A DNA stretch of 32,177 bases from UBA10427 sp003500135 (GTDB taxonomy: Bacteria; Bacteroidota; Bacteroidia; Cytophagales; Cyclobacteriaceae): NCBI GenBank assembly GCA_963966275.1, contig CAWZYQ010000031.1, positions 1 through 32,177 on the forward strand, given 5' to 3'. Each line of letters begins with the position of its first letter. The stretch's first letter is position 1. A program made the translations under genes and the position numbers. This document shows, piece by piece, positions 1 through 7,539 of this stretch. Below the pieces are notes generated by a model that ran no database searches, had not been told where the DNA came from, and saw only the letters and a program-made list of their open reading frames with translations.

Positions 1-24
1 ATTTTTAAACAAACATTTTTTAAT

Positions 25-315
25 ATGCTCAAAAAGCTCCCACCTTTTGCACGTAATTTTTATTTCATTACAGGTTGTTCATTTCTGGTTTGGATGTTGT
101 TTTTAGATTCCAATAATTTGATTGCGCAATTCAAGCTTCGTAATAAACTGAGTGACCTGAATGAAGAGAAAGAGTTCTATCAACAAAAAATTGAAGAAGT
201 AAAAGAAGATCGGGAGCAACTTTTGACCGATGAAGAGATGCTGGAAAAATTTGCCCGGGAGAAATACTTGATGAAGAAAAAAAGTGAGGACCTTTACGTA
301 ATTGAGGTTGAATAA
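25..315 (+). CDS. DivIC/FtsB-like septum formation initiator protein
   Basis: Small bitopic division protein of 96 residues. A short basic N-terminus is followed by one membrane segment at about residues 12-30, then a charged heptad-rich coiled coil at about residues 36-68, and the family-typical tail in which an EEMLEKFAREKY stretch precedes a short hydrophobic end. This architecture and length match the septum formation initiator family (FtsB/DivIC), which bridges FtsL-type partners in the divisome. The stop lies 3 bases before the next gene, so the two are probably cotranscribed. The ATG start puts the membrane segment at the expected place. The family assignment is firm; which paralogue it is (FtsB or DivIC) cannot be told from sequence alone. 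Confidence 0.85.
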   Translation: MLKKLPPFARNFYFITGCSFLVWMLFLDSNNLIAQFKLRNKLSDLNEEKEFYQQKIEEVKEDREQLLTDEEMLEKFAREKYLMKKKSEDLYVIEVE

Positions 316-318
316 AAA

Positions 319-888
319 ATGAACAGATCATTCTATCTCCTCTTAATAAGCGCATTTTTATTTTGTTTAAATCAAGATGCTATCGCTCAAAGTAATGAAG
401 AGGCTGCAAAACCTTCATTGAGTGACAAAATATTTTGGGGTGGTGGAATGGGCTTAAGTTTTGGGGATATAACATTCGTAAGTGTCAGCCCTATGGTCGG
501 TTACCGTGTAACTCCACGTTTAGGAGTTGGTTTAGGATTGTTGTATACGTATAGAAGCGATAATCGATTTAAACCAAAACTTACTACCTCAGACTACGGA
601 GGAAATATTTTTGCCCAATATATAGTTGCCCCTCCATTTTTCCTTCAGGCTCAATACGAATACATAAATTATGAGTATTATACAGGTAATGATCTCGACA
701 AAGCCAGAAGGGATTTTAACGGGGCATATGGAGGCGGCGGCCTTTTTCAACCAGTGGGAAGGAACTCGGCTTTCTTTATTTCTGCCATGTACAATTTCAA
801 TTTTGATAATAACGCTGTAATACCAGGCCCATACAATAGCCCCTGGATCATTAGAGTTGGTTTTTCAGCAGGTTTTGGAGGCTTCTAA
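319..888 (+). CDS. Small outer-membrane beta-barrel protein, function unknown
   Basis: Predicted 189-residue exported protein. Residues 1-23 form a clear signal peptide (hydrophobic core LLLISAFLFCL, cleavage near AIAQ). The mature part is rich in Gly, Tyr and Phe, with alternating short strands such as GYRVTPRLGVGLGLLYTY, and ends in a phenylalanine-containing strand (GFGGF), as outer-membrane barrels usually do. It resembles the small outer-membrane barrel proteins common in Bacteroidota, but I do not recognise a specific function. It follows the DivIC-like gene by 3 bases and overlaps the convergent dehydrogenase by 4 bases at its stop. Topology is inferred from composition only. Confidence 0.75.
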   Translation: MNRSFYLLLISAFLFCLNQDAIAQSNEEAAKPSLSDKIFWGGGMGLSFGDITFVSVSPMVGYRVTPRLGVGLGLLYTYRSDNRFKPKLTTSDYGGNIFAQYIVAPPFFLQAQYEYINYEYYTGNDLDKARRDFNGAYGGGGLFQPVGRNSAFFISAMYNFNFDNNAVIPGPYNSPWIIRVGFSAGFGGF

Positions 889-1958
889 AAGTTTGATGGG
901 ATACCGTATTTCTTTTTTAACTCCAAAAGATCTTCAACCACCTTTTCCTGCAATGGAATCCCCTCTTTAAGACGAATTTGTTCCATTTCACGTTCCGGAT
1001 CTCCCGGTATTAATACTTTTTCCTGACCGTCTACACTCTCGGCAGACCTGAACCGGCCAATCCACTTATCCATATGTGATTTGAACTCCCTGGCAGGCCT
1101 GAAAGCATCGATTCGCATGGCGCCCAAAAAGTGGCCGATGCCTTCGCCGGGAAGGTCTTCGGCTACCGGAAGAAAGCTTACAAACGGAGGGACCCACGGC
1201 CCGTAATTGGCCCCCGACAGAACTGCACTGAAAATATCAACAATTGACCCCAGGCAATAACCTTTATGACTGCTATGCAGCCGGTCTCCCCCAAGGGGCA
1301 GTAGCGCTCCACCTTCTTTAAGCGCATGAGGGTTGGTACTGCCTTTTCCTTGCTTATCCTGTATCCATCCCAGCGGGGCATCTTCACCTTTGCGTTGCAG
1401 GATTTCAAGTTTGCCGTTTGCGGCAGTAGTCGTTGCAAAGTCCGCGATAAACGGCGGTTGATTTTCGGTGGGTATTGCCACAGCAATGGGGTTGGTTCCA
1501 AGTAAGCGTTCTGTAGAAAAAGTTGGGGCTACCAACGGACTGGCATTTGTCATGCTCATACCAATCATATCTTTTTCGATCGCTTTCATGGCATGATAAC
1601 CCGCAATGCCGTAATGGTTGGAGTTTTTTACAGATACCCAACCGGTGCCACATTTTTCTGCCTTCTCCATAGCAATATCCATTGCAAACGGGGCTACCAC
1701 CAGGCCGAGGCCACTATCGCCATCAATTACGGCTGTGGAGGGCGTTTCATGAACTATTTTAATATTGGGGCTTGAATTAATTCGACCGGCTTCCCATAGC
1801 CTGACATAACCTGACAGTCGTGCTACACCATGTGAGTCAACCCCCCTCAGGTCAGCTGATAACAAAACATCAGCCGCCAGTTCGGCGTGGAATTTATTAC
1901 AACCAATTTTCTCAAAAATTTCCCGGGTGAATGACTTAAGTGATTCGTACTGCTGCAT
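885..1958 (-). CDS. Malate/L-lactate dehydrogenase family oxidoreductase (Ldh_2)
   Basis: NAD(P)-dependent 2-hydroxyacid dehydrogenase of the Ldh_2 (YlbC/YiaK/ComC) family, 357 residues from the preferred ATG at 1958. Family hallmarks are visible: the RGVDSHGVARLSGY stretch near the N-terminus, GTGWVSVKNSNHYGIAGYHA with the substrate-region His, LLGTNPIAVAIPT, the DFATT segment, and HKGYCLGSIVDIFSAVLSGA in the second half. An upstream in-frame ATG at 1982 would add 8 residues; I prefer 1958 because family members usually begin close to the YESLKSFTREIF helix. The true substrate (malate, lactate, ureidoglycolate or a sugar acid) cannot be set from sequence. It is convergent with the barrel gene and overlaps it by 4 bases. 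Confidence 0.88.
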   Translation of the reverse strand: MQQYESLKSFTREIFEKIGCNKFHAELAADVLLSADLRGVDSHGVARLSGYVRLWEAGRINSSPNIKIVHETPSTAVIDGDSGLGLVVAPFAMDIAMEKAEKCGTGWVSVKNSNHYGIAGYHAMKAIEKDMIGMSMTNASPLVAPTFSTERLLGTNPIAVAIPTENQPPFIADFATTTAANGKLEILQRKGEDAPLGWIQDKQGKGSTNPHALKEGGALLPLGGDRLHSSHKGYCLGSIVDIFSAVLSGANYGPWVPPFVSFLPVAEDLPGEGIGHFLGAMRIDAFRPAREFKSHMDKWIGRFRSAESVDGQEKVLIPGDPEREMEQIRLKEGIPLQEKVVEDLLELKKKYGIPSNF

Positions 1959-2013
1959 GTGTTCAATTAATTTTAATGGCAAAATTGTACCGGCCGAATG
2001 ATTAAAAGTGGTG

Positions 2014-2021
2014 CAAAAATA
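2014..2021 (-). promoter_or_regulatory. Candidate -7 box upstream of the Ldh_2 gene
   Basis: Read on the minus strand, this is TATTTTTG, a full match to the Bacteroidota -7 consensus TAnnTTTG. It lies about 32 bases before the upstream ATG at 1982 and about 55 before the preferred ATG at 1958. No TTG -33 element is found at 17-23 bases, so only half of the promoter is supported. Confidence 0.3.
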
Positions 2022-2084
2022 AGTATTAACAATCTTTTTGTATAAAAAAATGGTGGAAATGATATTTGATAAAAATCTGTGTGG

Positions 2085-3035
2085 TTAAAGAGAGATTCTT
2101 CGCTGATGGTACAGTTCAGCATGAATTGAATCCAGCATCCCTTCTTTAAGTGCAAATGCCGACACACGCATATGGCCGATATTTGCTTTTTTGATGATAT
2201 ATCGCACCAGGCACGATGCAACGACGATCATATCTACACGCATGGGTATCATGCCGGGAATCTGAAGTCTTTCTTCACGGTTTTTATGAAGTATTTCGCG
2301 GTGTATTTTAAAATAACTTTCCATAGTAATAGGAAATTCGGTACTCGTAGCCTTATGCTCTACATCATACTCGCACCGGTATATGCTGCTCAATGTGTCA
2401 AATGTACCTGAGCATCCTATTAGTGTATAAATGCGATGTTTGTGACAGGCATCAAAAAGGGGATTGAGTTCGCGATTGAGATATTCTTCCATTTTACTGA
2501 CCTGATCTACCGGCATCGGGTCCTTAAAATGAAACTTGTCCAACAGTCTTTGTGCTCCTATTTCAAAACTGTACTTCCAAAAAACCTTGTCGTCATTCCC
2601 AATTATAAATTCTACGCTACCACCCCCAATATCGATTATAAGCGCTGGTTTAGCGCCAATTTTCAGTGCATCTTTAACACCATGATAAATATAGGTAGCT
2701 TCAACATCACCGGTAATAATTTTGATTTCAAAACCGGTTAAATTTTCCAGGTGAGATTTTACCGCCCAGCCATTGGCCGCATTGCGAAAAGCACTGGTGG
2801 CAAATGCATATACTTTTTCAATACTTTCTTTTTGAATGATTTCACGATATGCCTTCATAGCATTGCTGGCCCTTTCTATGGCGCCTGGGGCAATCAGTCC
2901 TTCGCTTATGCCATTCTGACCGATTTTAACGGCTTGTTTTTCGCTGTAAAATATCTCATAACCTGAAGGCCGCATTTCTGCAAGCAGCAGGTTAAATGTG
3001 TTGGTTCCCAAATCCAATACAGCTATTTTAGGCAT
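2085..3035 (-). CDS. Ppx/GppA family exopolyphosphatase/guanosine pentaphosphatase
   Basis: ASKHA-fold phosphatase of the Ppx/GppA family, 316 residues, about the length of single-module members that lack the C-terminal HD extension. The N-terminal phosphate-binding loop DLGTNTFNLLLAE, the FATSAFRNAANG segment, the ITGDVEATYIYHGV region and the second phosphate loop DIGGGSVEFI are all present and ordered as in the family. Such enzymes hydrolyse polyphosphate or pppGpp, linking phosphate storage and the stringent response; the preferred substrate is not evident here. The ATG start directly precedes the first beta strand. It is divergent from the acyl-CoA carboxylase gene and sits about 100 bases upstream of the dehydrogenase on the same strand. 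Confidence 0.9.
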   Translation of the reverse strand: MPKIAVLDLGTNTFNLLLAEMRPSGYEIFYSEKQAVKIGQNGISEGLIAPGAIERASNAMKAYREIIQKESIEKVYAFATSAFRNAANGWAVKSHLENLTGFEIKIITGDVEATYIYHGVKDALKIGAKPALIIDIGGGSVEFIIGNDDKVFWKYSFEIGAQRLLDKFHFKDPMPVDQVSKMEEYLNRELNPLFDACHKHRIYTLIGCSGTFDTLSSIYRCEYDVEHKATSTEFPITMESYFKIHREILHKNREERLQIPGMIPMRVDMIVVASCLVRYIIKKANIGHMRVSAFALKEGMLDSIHAELYHQRRISL

Positions 3036-3057
3036 AACGAAGACTAAAAATATCGCG

Positions 3058-3086
3058 CAAAGCTAAAAAAGTTTTGCCTATTTCAA
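3058..3086 (-). promoter_or_regulatory. Bacteroidota-type promoter for the Ppx/GppA gene
   Basis: On the minus strand a TTG (3086-3084) is followed after 18 bases by TAGCTTTG (3065-3058). This matches both halves of the Bacteroidota primary sigma consensus, TTG-N17-23-TAnnTTTG. It would start transcription some 15-20 bases before the ATG at 3035. It is the best promoter match I found in the window. Confidence 0.55.
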
Positions 3087-3105
3087 TGGAATATCGTCTA
3101 ATCTT

Positions 3106-3135
3106 TTTGTTAACAAGGTGTTTAGATTATATTTC
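3106..3135 (+). promoter_or_regulatory. Probable promoter for the acyl-CoA carboxylase gene
   Basis: TTTG at 3106-3109 is followed after 18 bases by TATATTTC at 3128-3135, one mismatch from TAnnTTTG. It faces away from the ppx promoter and lies about 45 bases before the ATG at 3181. The spacing is right but the last base of the -7 box is off consensus. Confidence 0.35.
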
Positions 3136-3180
3136 CTTTTATATTAATGTTGAATTACAACTAAATGTAACCAAGCTACT

Positions 3181-4728
3181 ATGACGAACCAGCAAAAGTA
3201 TGAATTGTTAAAACAAAAGCGTAAAGAGGCGCTATTGGGGGGCGGTAAAAAAAGAATAGAGAACCAACACAAAAAAGGAAAACTTACTGCAAGAGAAAGG
3301 GTTGAATTATTGCTAGACGAGGGCTCATTTAAGGAAATAGGCGCTTTTGTTACCCATCGGGCCAGAGACTTTGGTATGGAAAAGGAGAAGTACCTGGGAG
3401 ATGGTGTGATTACCGGTTATGGAACTATTGATGGTCGAATTGTCTATGTATTTTCGCAGGATTTCACGGTATTTGGCGGTTCCTTATCAGAAACTTTTGC
3501 AGAGAAAATTGTCAAAATCATGGAACTGGCCATGAAGAATGGCGCCCCGGTCATTGGATTAAACGATTCCGGCGGCGCCCGCATTCAGGAAGGCGTAGTA
3601 TCTCTTGCCGGGTATGCCGACATTTTTTATCGCAACACACTGGCCTCTGGTGTAGTGCCTCAAATCTCAGCCATCATGGGGCCTTGTGCTGGTGGCGCTG
3701 TTTATTCACCGGCGATCACCGACTTTATATTCATGGTAGAAAATACTTCTTATATGTTTGTAACCGGTCCAAAAGTTGTAAAAACCGTAACGCATGAGGA
3801 AGTGACAGCAGAGGAATTAGGTGGCGCTTCCACACATAGCATGAAAAGCGGTGTGACTCATTTTGCCTGCGCCAATGAAATCACTTGTATTCAGGACATT
3901 CGTAAATTGATGTCATATATCCCTCAAAACTGCGAAGAGGATCCGCCAAGGCTTTCTTACGAACCCGGTGATGAATTGAGGCCTAAACTAAATGACATAG
4001 TTCCTGAAAACCCAAATGAGCCCTATGAAATGCGCGAGGTTATTGAAGAAGTAGTGGATGAAGGTAGCTTTTTTGAGGTGAAAAAGGATTTTGCCGACAA
4101 TATTGTCACCGGTTTTGCCAGACTTGCCGGAAGAACAATTGGCATTGTAGGCAACCAACCGGCTTCACTGGCAGGTGTACTGGATATCAATGCCAGTAAG
4201 AAGGGTGCGCGCTTTGTGCGATTTTGTGATTGTTTTAATATTCCACTACTTGTATTTGAAGATGTTCCTGGCTTTTTGCCGGGTACCGAGCAGGAATGGA
4301 ATGCCATTATTACCAATGGGGCAAAACTACTTTTTGCATTCAGTGAGGCCACCGTGCCCCGTATAACGGTCATCACCCGTAAAGCTTATGGAGGCGCCTA
4401 TGATGTAATGAATTCAAAACATATTGGCGCCGATCAAAACTTTGCCTGGCCTACTGCTGAAATAGCGGTGATGGGCGCCAAAGGAGCTGCCGAGATCATA
4501 TTTAAAAAGGAAATTCAGGAAGCCAAAGACTCAGAGGCAAAGTTGCTGGAAAAAGAAGCGGAGTATGACGGATTGTTCTCAAACCCATATATCGCCGCAT
4601 CACGGGGGTATATCGATGAGGTAATTATGCCCGATGAAACCCGACAACGATTGATCGAAGCCTTTATGATGGTTGAGAATAAAGTACAGGCTTTACCCAA
4701 GAAAAAACACGGGAATATCCCTTTATAA
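3181..4728 (+). CDS. Acyl-CoA carboxylase beta subunit (carboxyltransferase, propionyl-CoA type)
   Basis: Carboxyltransferase subunit that moves CO2 from carboxybiotin to an acyl-CoA, 515 residues, the usual PccB length. Both crotonase-like halves are present. The N-terminal half carries GARIQEGVVSLAGYADIF and IMGPCAGGAVYSPA; the C-terminal half carries LAGVLDINASKKGARFVRFC, FEDVPGFLPGTEQEW and RKAYGGAYDVMNSKHIGAD, which contain the two oxyanion-type glycine motifs. Closest families are propionyl-CoA carboxylase beta and methylmalonyl-CoA decarboxylase alpha. In Bacteroidota this usually serves propionate/methylmalonyl metabolism. No biotin carboxylase or biotin carrier gene is nearby, so its partners must be encoded elsewhere. 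It is monocistronic, with its own promoter candidate and terminator. Confidence 0.92.
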   Translation: MTNQQKYELLKQKRKEALLGGGKKRIENQHKKGKLTARERVELLLDEGSFKEIGAFVTHRARDFGMEKEKYLGDGVITGYGTIDGRIVYVFSQDFTVFGGSLSETFAEKIVKIMELAMKNGAPVIGLNDSGGARIQEGVVSLAGYADIFYRNTLASGVVPQISAIMGPCAGGAVYSPAITDFIFMVENTSYMFVTGPKVVKTVTHEEVTAEELGGASTHSMKSGVTHFACANEITCIQDIRKLMSYIPQNCEEDPPRLSYEPGDELRPKLNDIVPENPNEPYEMREVIEEVVDEGSFFEVKKDFADNIVTGFARLAGRTIGIVGNQPASLAGVLDINASKKGARFVRFCDCFNIPLLVFEDVPGFLPGTEQEWNAIITNGAKLLFAFSEATVPRITVITRKAYGGAYDVMNSKHIGADQNFAWPTAEIAVMGAKGAAEIIFKKEIQEAKDSEAKLLEKEAEYDGLFSNPYIAASRGYIDEVIMPDETRQRLIEAFMMVENKVQALPKKKHGNIPL

Positions 4729-4750
4729 CTTTAGCCAATCATACAATAAT

Positions 4751-4778
4751 AAAAGGTGCCTTTCAGGCCTCTTTTTTT
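4751..4778 (+). terminator. Rho-independent terminator after the carboxylase gene
   Basis: An imperfect hairpin with arms AAAAGGTGCC and GGCCTCTTTT around the loop TTTCA, containing one G-T wobble and one T-C mismatch, runs straight into a seven-T tract. It starts 22 bases after the carboxylase stop, and no other gene is close. Confidence 0.6.
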
Positions 4779-5043
4779 ATCTGATTGAATCAAAAAATGT
4801 GATTTTGGATAGTTTAATACCTTACTAAATGCATTTAATTGCATCTTTCGAAGATTGAATTTCAAGTCTCAAAGTGTTTCGCTCAATCAAAAAACAGGTC
4901 AATTACCATCAAACGAATTAAGTTGAAGTGTTCATCTGGCGATGATGCCCTTTCATCTAGTTTTTCTGCGATCCGGTTCTGGTCATGTTAAATTTGTGAT
5001 TGTAATAATGATTACACGACAAGCATATAACCCTATTGTTCTC
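4779..5043. other. Non-coding stretch between the carboxylase terminator and the decayed kinase
   Basis: About 265 bases with no convincing reading frame. The only items I can point to are a perfect 10-base palindrome AAATGCATTT (4827-4836) and a lone -7-like box TAAATTTG (4989-4996). No RNA gene or mobile-element end is apparent. Confidence 0.5.
4989..4996 (+). promoter_or_regulatory. Candidate -7 box upstream of the kinase pseudogene
   Basis: TAAATTTG is a full match to TAnnTTTG and lies about 50 bases before the reconstructed ATG at 5044. No TTG is found at the right distance upstream, so support is partial. If real, it may be the leftover promoter of the decayed kinase gene. Confidence 0.3.
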
Positions 5044-6558
5044 ATGTTGAAATAGACCTGGGAAAAGCTGACCAAAACCGGGCTTCATCAAGACTTACCT
5101 ACAGAAGAGGAAAGACATATTTTATTTGCCAACCGTTTGGCGATAATCACCTCTTTTGTCATGTTTTTCATGTTGTCGGTCTTATTTTTAGTATATCCGA
5201 ACCGCGGTTGGACACCTACAAGACAAATGATCCTGATAAGCGGCATGATCATGTCTGACATACTATTGCTGAATGGGCAAGGATCATACAAACTTAGCAA
5301 AATCATTATTTCGATTTATCCGCCACTCATCATTTTGGCCATCTCCTTGTTTGACAAAATCCATCAACCGGGGATCATCACCATAAAAGACCTCTTCTTT
5401 TATCGATTTTTGGCCATGTCCACAGCCATTTTTCCGATTTTGGTTTTCCAGGCAAAAAAGAGATGGCTCATATTCTTTTGTTCATTGCCAAGTATGGCGG
5501 TAATGGCTTTTGGTGATAATATCCACGCTTTATTTGGGGTGAGCTTAGAGGATTTTGGCTAAGAAGATCCTCTGGGTTTGGTATTCAATGTTATGTCACT
5601 TATTGCCTACGTTGCGCGAATTGGTTTTGTATACAACCTGAAAGTGGTTAATGATGAAGCCCAGAATAAGATCATTATTCAACGAGAGGAACTTAGGGGG
5701 CAAAATGATGAAATTAGTAAGAAATCGGATGCTTTAAAGTTGAGCCATGACAACCTCATTGCGGCAAATGAGGTCATTCAGCGTCAGAAAAGGGATCTTG
5801 AGAAAATGGTGGATCAGAAGACTAAGCATTTGATGTTGGCCAATAAGGAATTGATGCTTCAAAAAAATGAATTGACGCAGTTTTCGTTTGCCTTATTGCA
5901 TAATCTTAAATCTACCGTGGCTTCTTTAAAAGGGTTAATGAGCCTGCTCGATCAAAATCAGTTGAATGAGTCAATTCTCCAGGTATGTGAATATATAGAT
6001 TCCACAATTCAACATATGTCCGAACTATTTGAAGGATTAAATGAAATAATCGAATTAAGGAGCAACCTATACCAGCTCAACACTCACTTTTGCTTCAAGG
6101 AAGAGTTTGAAAATGTGGTGAATTTGCTTAAAAAACAAGTGTTGCAAACACAAGCGGAGATCAAACTCAATAACCATGCGGACCATCCTATTTTCACCAA
6201 TAAAAATAAAATAGGAAGCATTCTGCTTTATTTAATATCTAATAGTTTAAAATATAGCTCTCCCGAGTGTAAACCGCGGATTGAAGTTTCTTTTCGGGAA
6301 ATAGGAGATACTTATCATCTTACAGTTAAGGACAACGGATTGGGGATTGACCCTGACAAACACCAGCAAAAAATTTTCCAGCTATTCCAGCGGTTTCAAC
6401 CATAAATTGATGGCAAGTGAACGGGACTGAATATGGTAAAGCTCCAGGTAGGGTCATTGAATGGAAATATACAGGTTTTGAATAAGCCGGTCGAGTATAC
6501 CTCCATGGAAGTGACCTTTCAAAAAATTGATATGCCTCAGGAAGTTTACCAAGCCTGA
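5044..6558 (+). pseudogene. Membrane sensor histidine kinase interrupted by in-frame stops
   Basis: One continuous reading frame of 504 sense or interrupted codons encodes a recognisable histidine kinase but is broken by stops at 5053 (TAG), 5560 (TAA), 6403 (TAA) and 6418 (TGA). No frameshift is needed to read from end to end. Domains in order: several membrane helices (about 5137-5640), a long coiled coil (about 5650-5870), a DHp-like helix with the phospho-acceptor context LLHNLKSTVASLKGL, an N-box LISNSLKYS, a G1 box DNGLGID, LFQRF, and beyond the third and fourth stops the family-typical DGK-x-TGLNMVKLQ ATP-lid/G2 region. The open pieces 5137-5562 and 5578-6405 (both with TTG starts) would give a membrane stub and a kinase core lacking its G2 box. 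The first stop counts as a lesion only if translation really began at 5044. Confidence 0.85.
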
Positions 6559-6570
6559 TGTACTGCCTGG

Positions 6571-7539
6571 TTATTCCGGTATGTAAAAGTCGAAGTTGAG
6601 CTTTTTGATGCATTTGAAATGACCTTTCGGGCACCGGTCACGTCCAAGGGAACTACATGGGTGACACTCGAGCTTTTGGTTTTCAAAAAGGTGGAAATAT
6701 GTATCAATGGGGTACGATTTAATAGGTGAGGTGGATCCCCAGAAAGTGAAAAGAGGCTTCTTAAATGACGCGGCAATATGGGTCAATAAGGTATCCCCAC
6801 CGAAAACATATGAACTGTTTTTAACCCAGAAAATGGATTCTGAAAGTGTGTTTTGGCCACACTCATTAATCACTACGGTTTTTTTGCCCAGTGCATTTAG
6901 TCCTTCCTCGAAGGGATCTGAATTTTCCGATCTTTTAAAAAATTCAGTCAATCTTTCTGCAAGCTCAATCTCCGATTTTCCACCGAGCAAAATCACCGGT
7001 TTATTGATCCTGTCAAGTAGTTCCACTCCTTTTTCAAATGTAAGCTGGTTACATTTTTTACCTCCTAAAATCAAAACCGCATAATCCTTCGAAGCAGGAG
7101 CATTGGATTTAAAAGACCTGGGTTCAGAATCTTTAAAATCCAGATGTGACAATGAAGCAAATTCCGTGGCTGCCCCCAGGTTTCTCACCAGTTCAATAAA
7201 GTTATCAGCAAAGTGCTTTTTGTTCTTAAAATCCGGCTTAAGGTATTGGCTTCTTATTAAATTGGAAATGATACGGATATAGCTTCTTTTTTCTATATCG
7301 ATGATAAAATCAGGCTTTTTGCGCCAAAGCAATTGAATTATTTGCCAACAGCCATCAACAAAATGATAATGATCCATTTCGCGGCAGGATGAAAGCAGCT
7401 CCTCGTTTTTGCCCGAAGTTATGATAGTAATGTGTGCGTTTGGAAAATGCCCCCTCAAGCTGTTGATCATGGGCATTGCCCAAAGTAACATTCTGGAGGA
7501 AGAGCGGTGTATGATGGTAATCCGTTGCGCGTAACTCAA
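6571..7539 (-). CDS. Glycosyltransferase family 9 (heptosyltransferase-like)
   Basis: GT9-family sugar transferase of 322 residues, related to ADP-heptose:LPS heptosyltransferases that add sugars to the lipopolysaccharide core. Supporting features are the N-terminal ITIIHRSSSRMLLWAMPMI strand-loop-helix, the donor-site region VILLGGKSE, and the signature GGDTLLTHIAASFKKPLF followed by FWGSTSP. A Cys-rich tail (C-x2-C ... CPKGHFKC) is common in the family. The start is a TTG that shares bases with the TGA stop of the PolX-like gene (TTGA at 7539-7536), which argues for translational coupling. The nearest downstream in-frame ATG would cut off the first strand and is less likely. The acceptor is unknown. 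Confidence 0.85.
   Translation of the reverse strand: MSYAQRITIIHRSSSRMLLWAMPMINSLRGHFPNAHITIITSGKNEELLSSCREMDHYHFVDGCWQIIQLLWRKKPDFIIDIEKRSYIRIISNLIRSQYLKPDFKNKKHFADNFIELVRNLGAATEFASLSHLDFKDSEPRSFKSNAPASKDYAVLILGGKKCNQLTFEKGVELLDRINKPVILLGGKSEIELAERLTEFFKRSENSDPFEEGLNALGKKTVVINECGQNTLSESIFWVKNSSYVFGGDTLLTHIAASFKKPLFTFWGSTSPIKSYPIDTYFHLFENQKLECHPCSSLGRDRCPKGHFKCIKKLNFDFYIPE

Noticed and set aside
6403..6420. Stop-codon recoding (readthrough or selenocysteine) in the kinase gene
   Set aside because: Several stops of all three types occur and no recoding hairpin is apparent near the TGA; ordinary gene decay explains it better.
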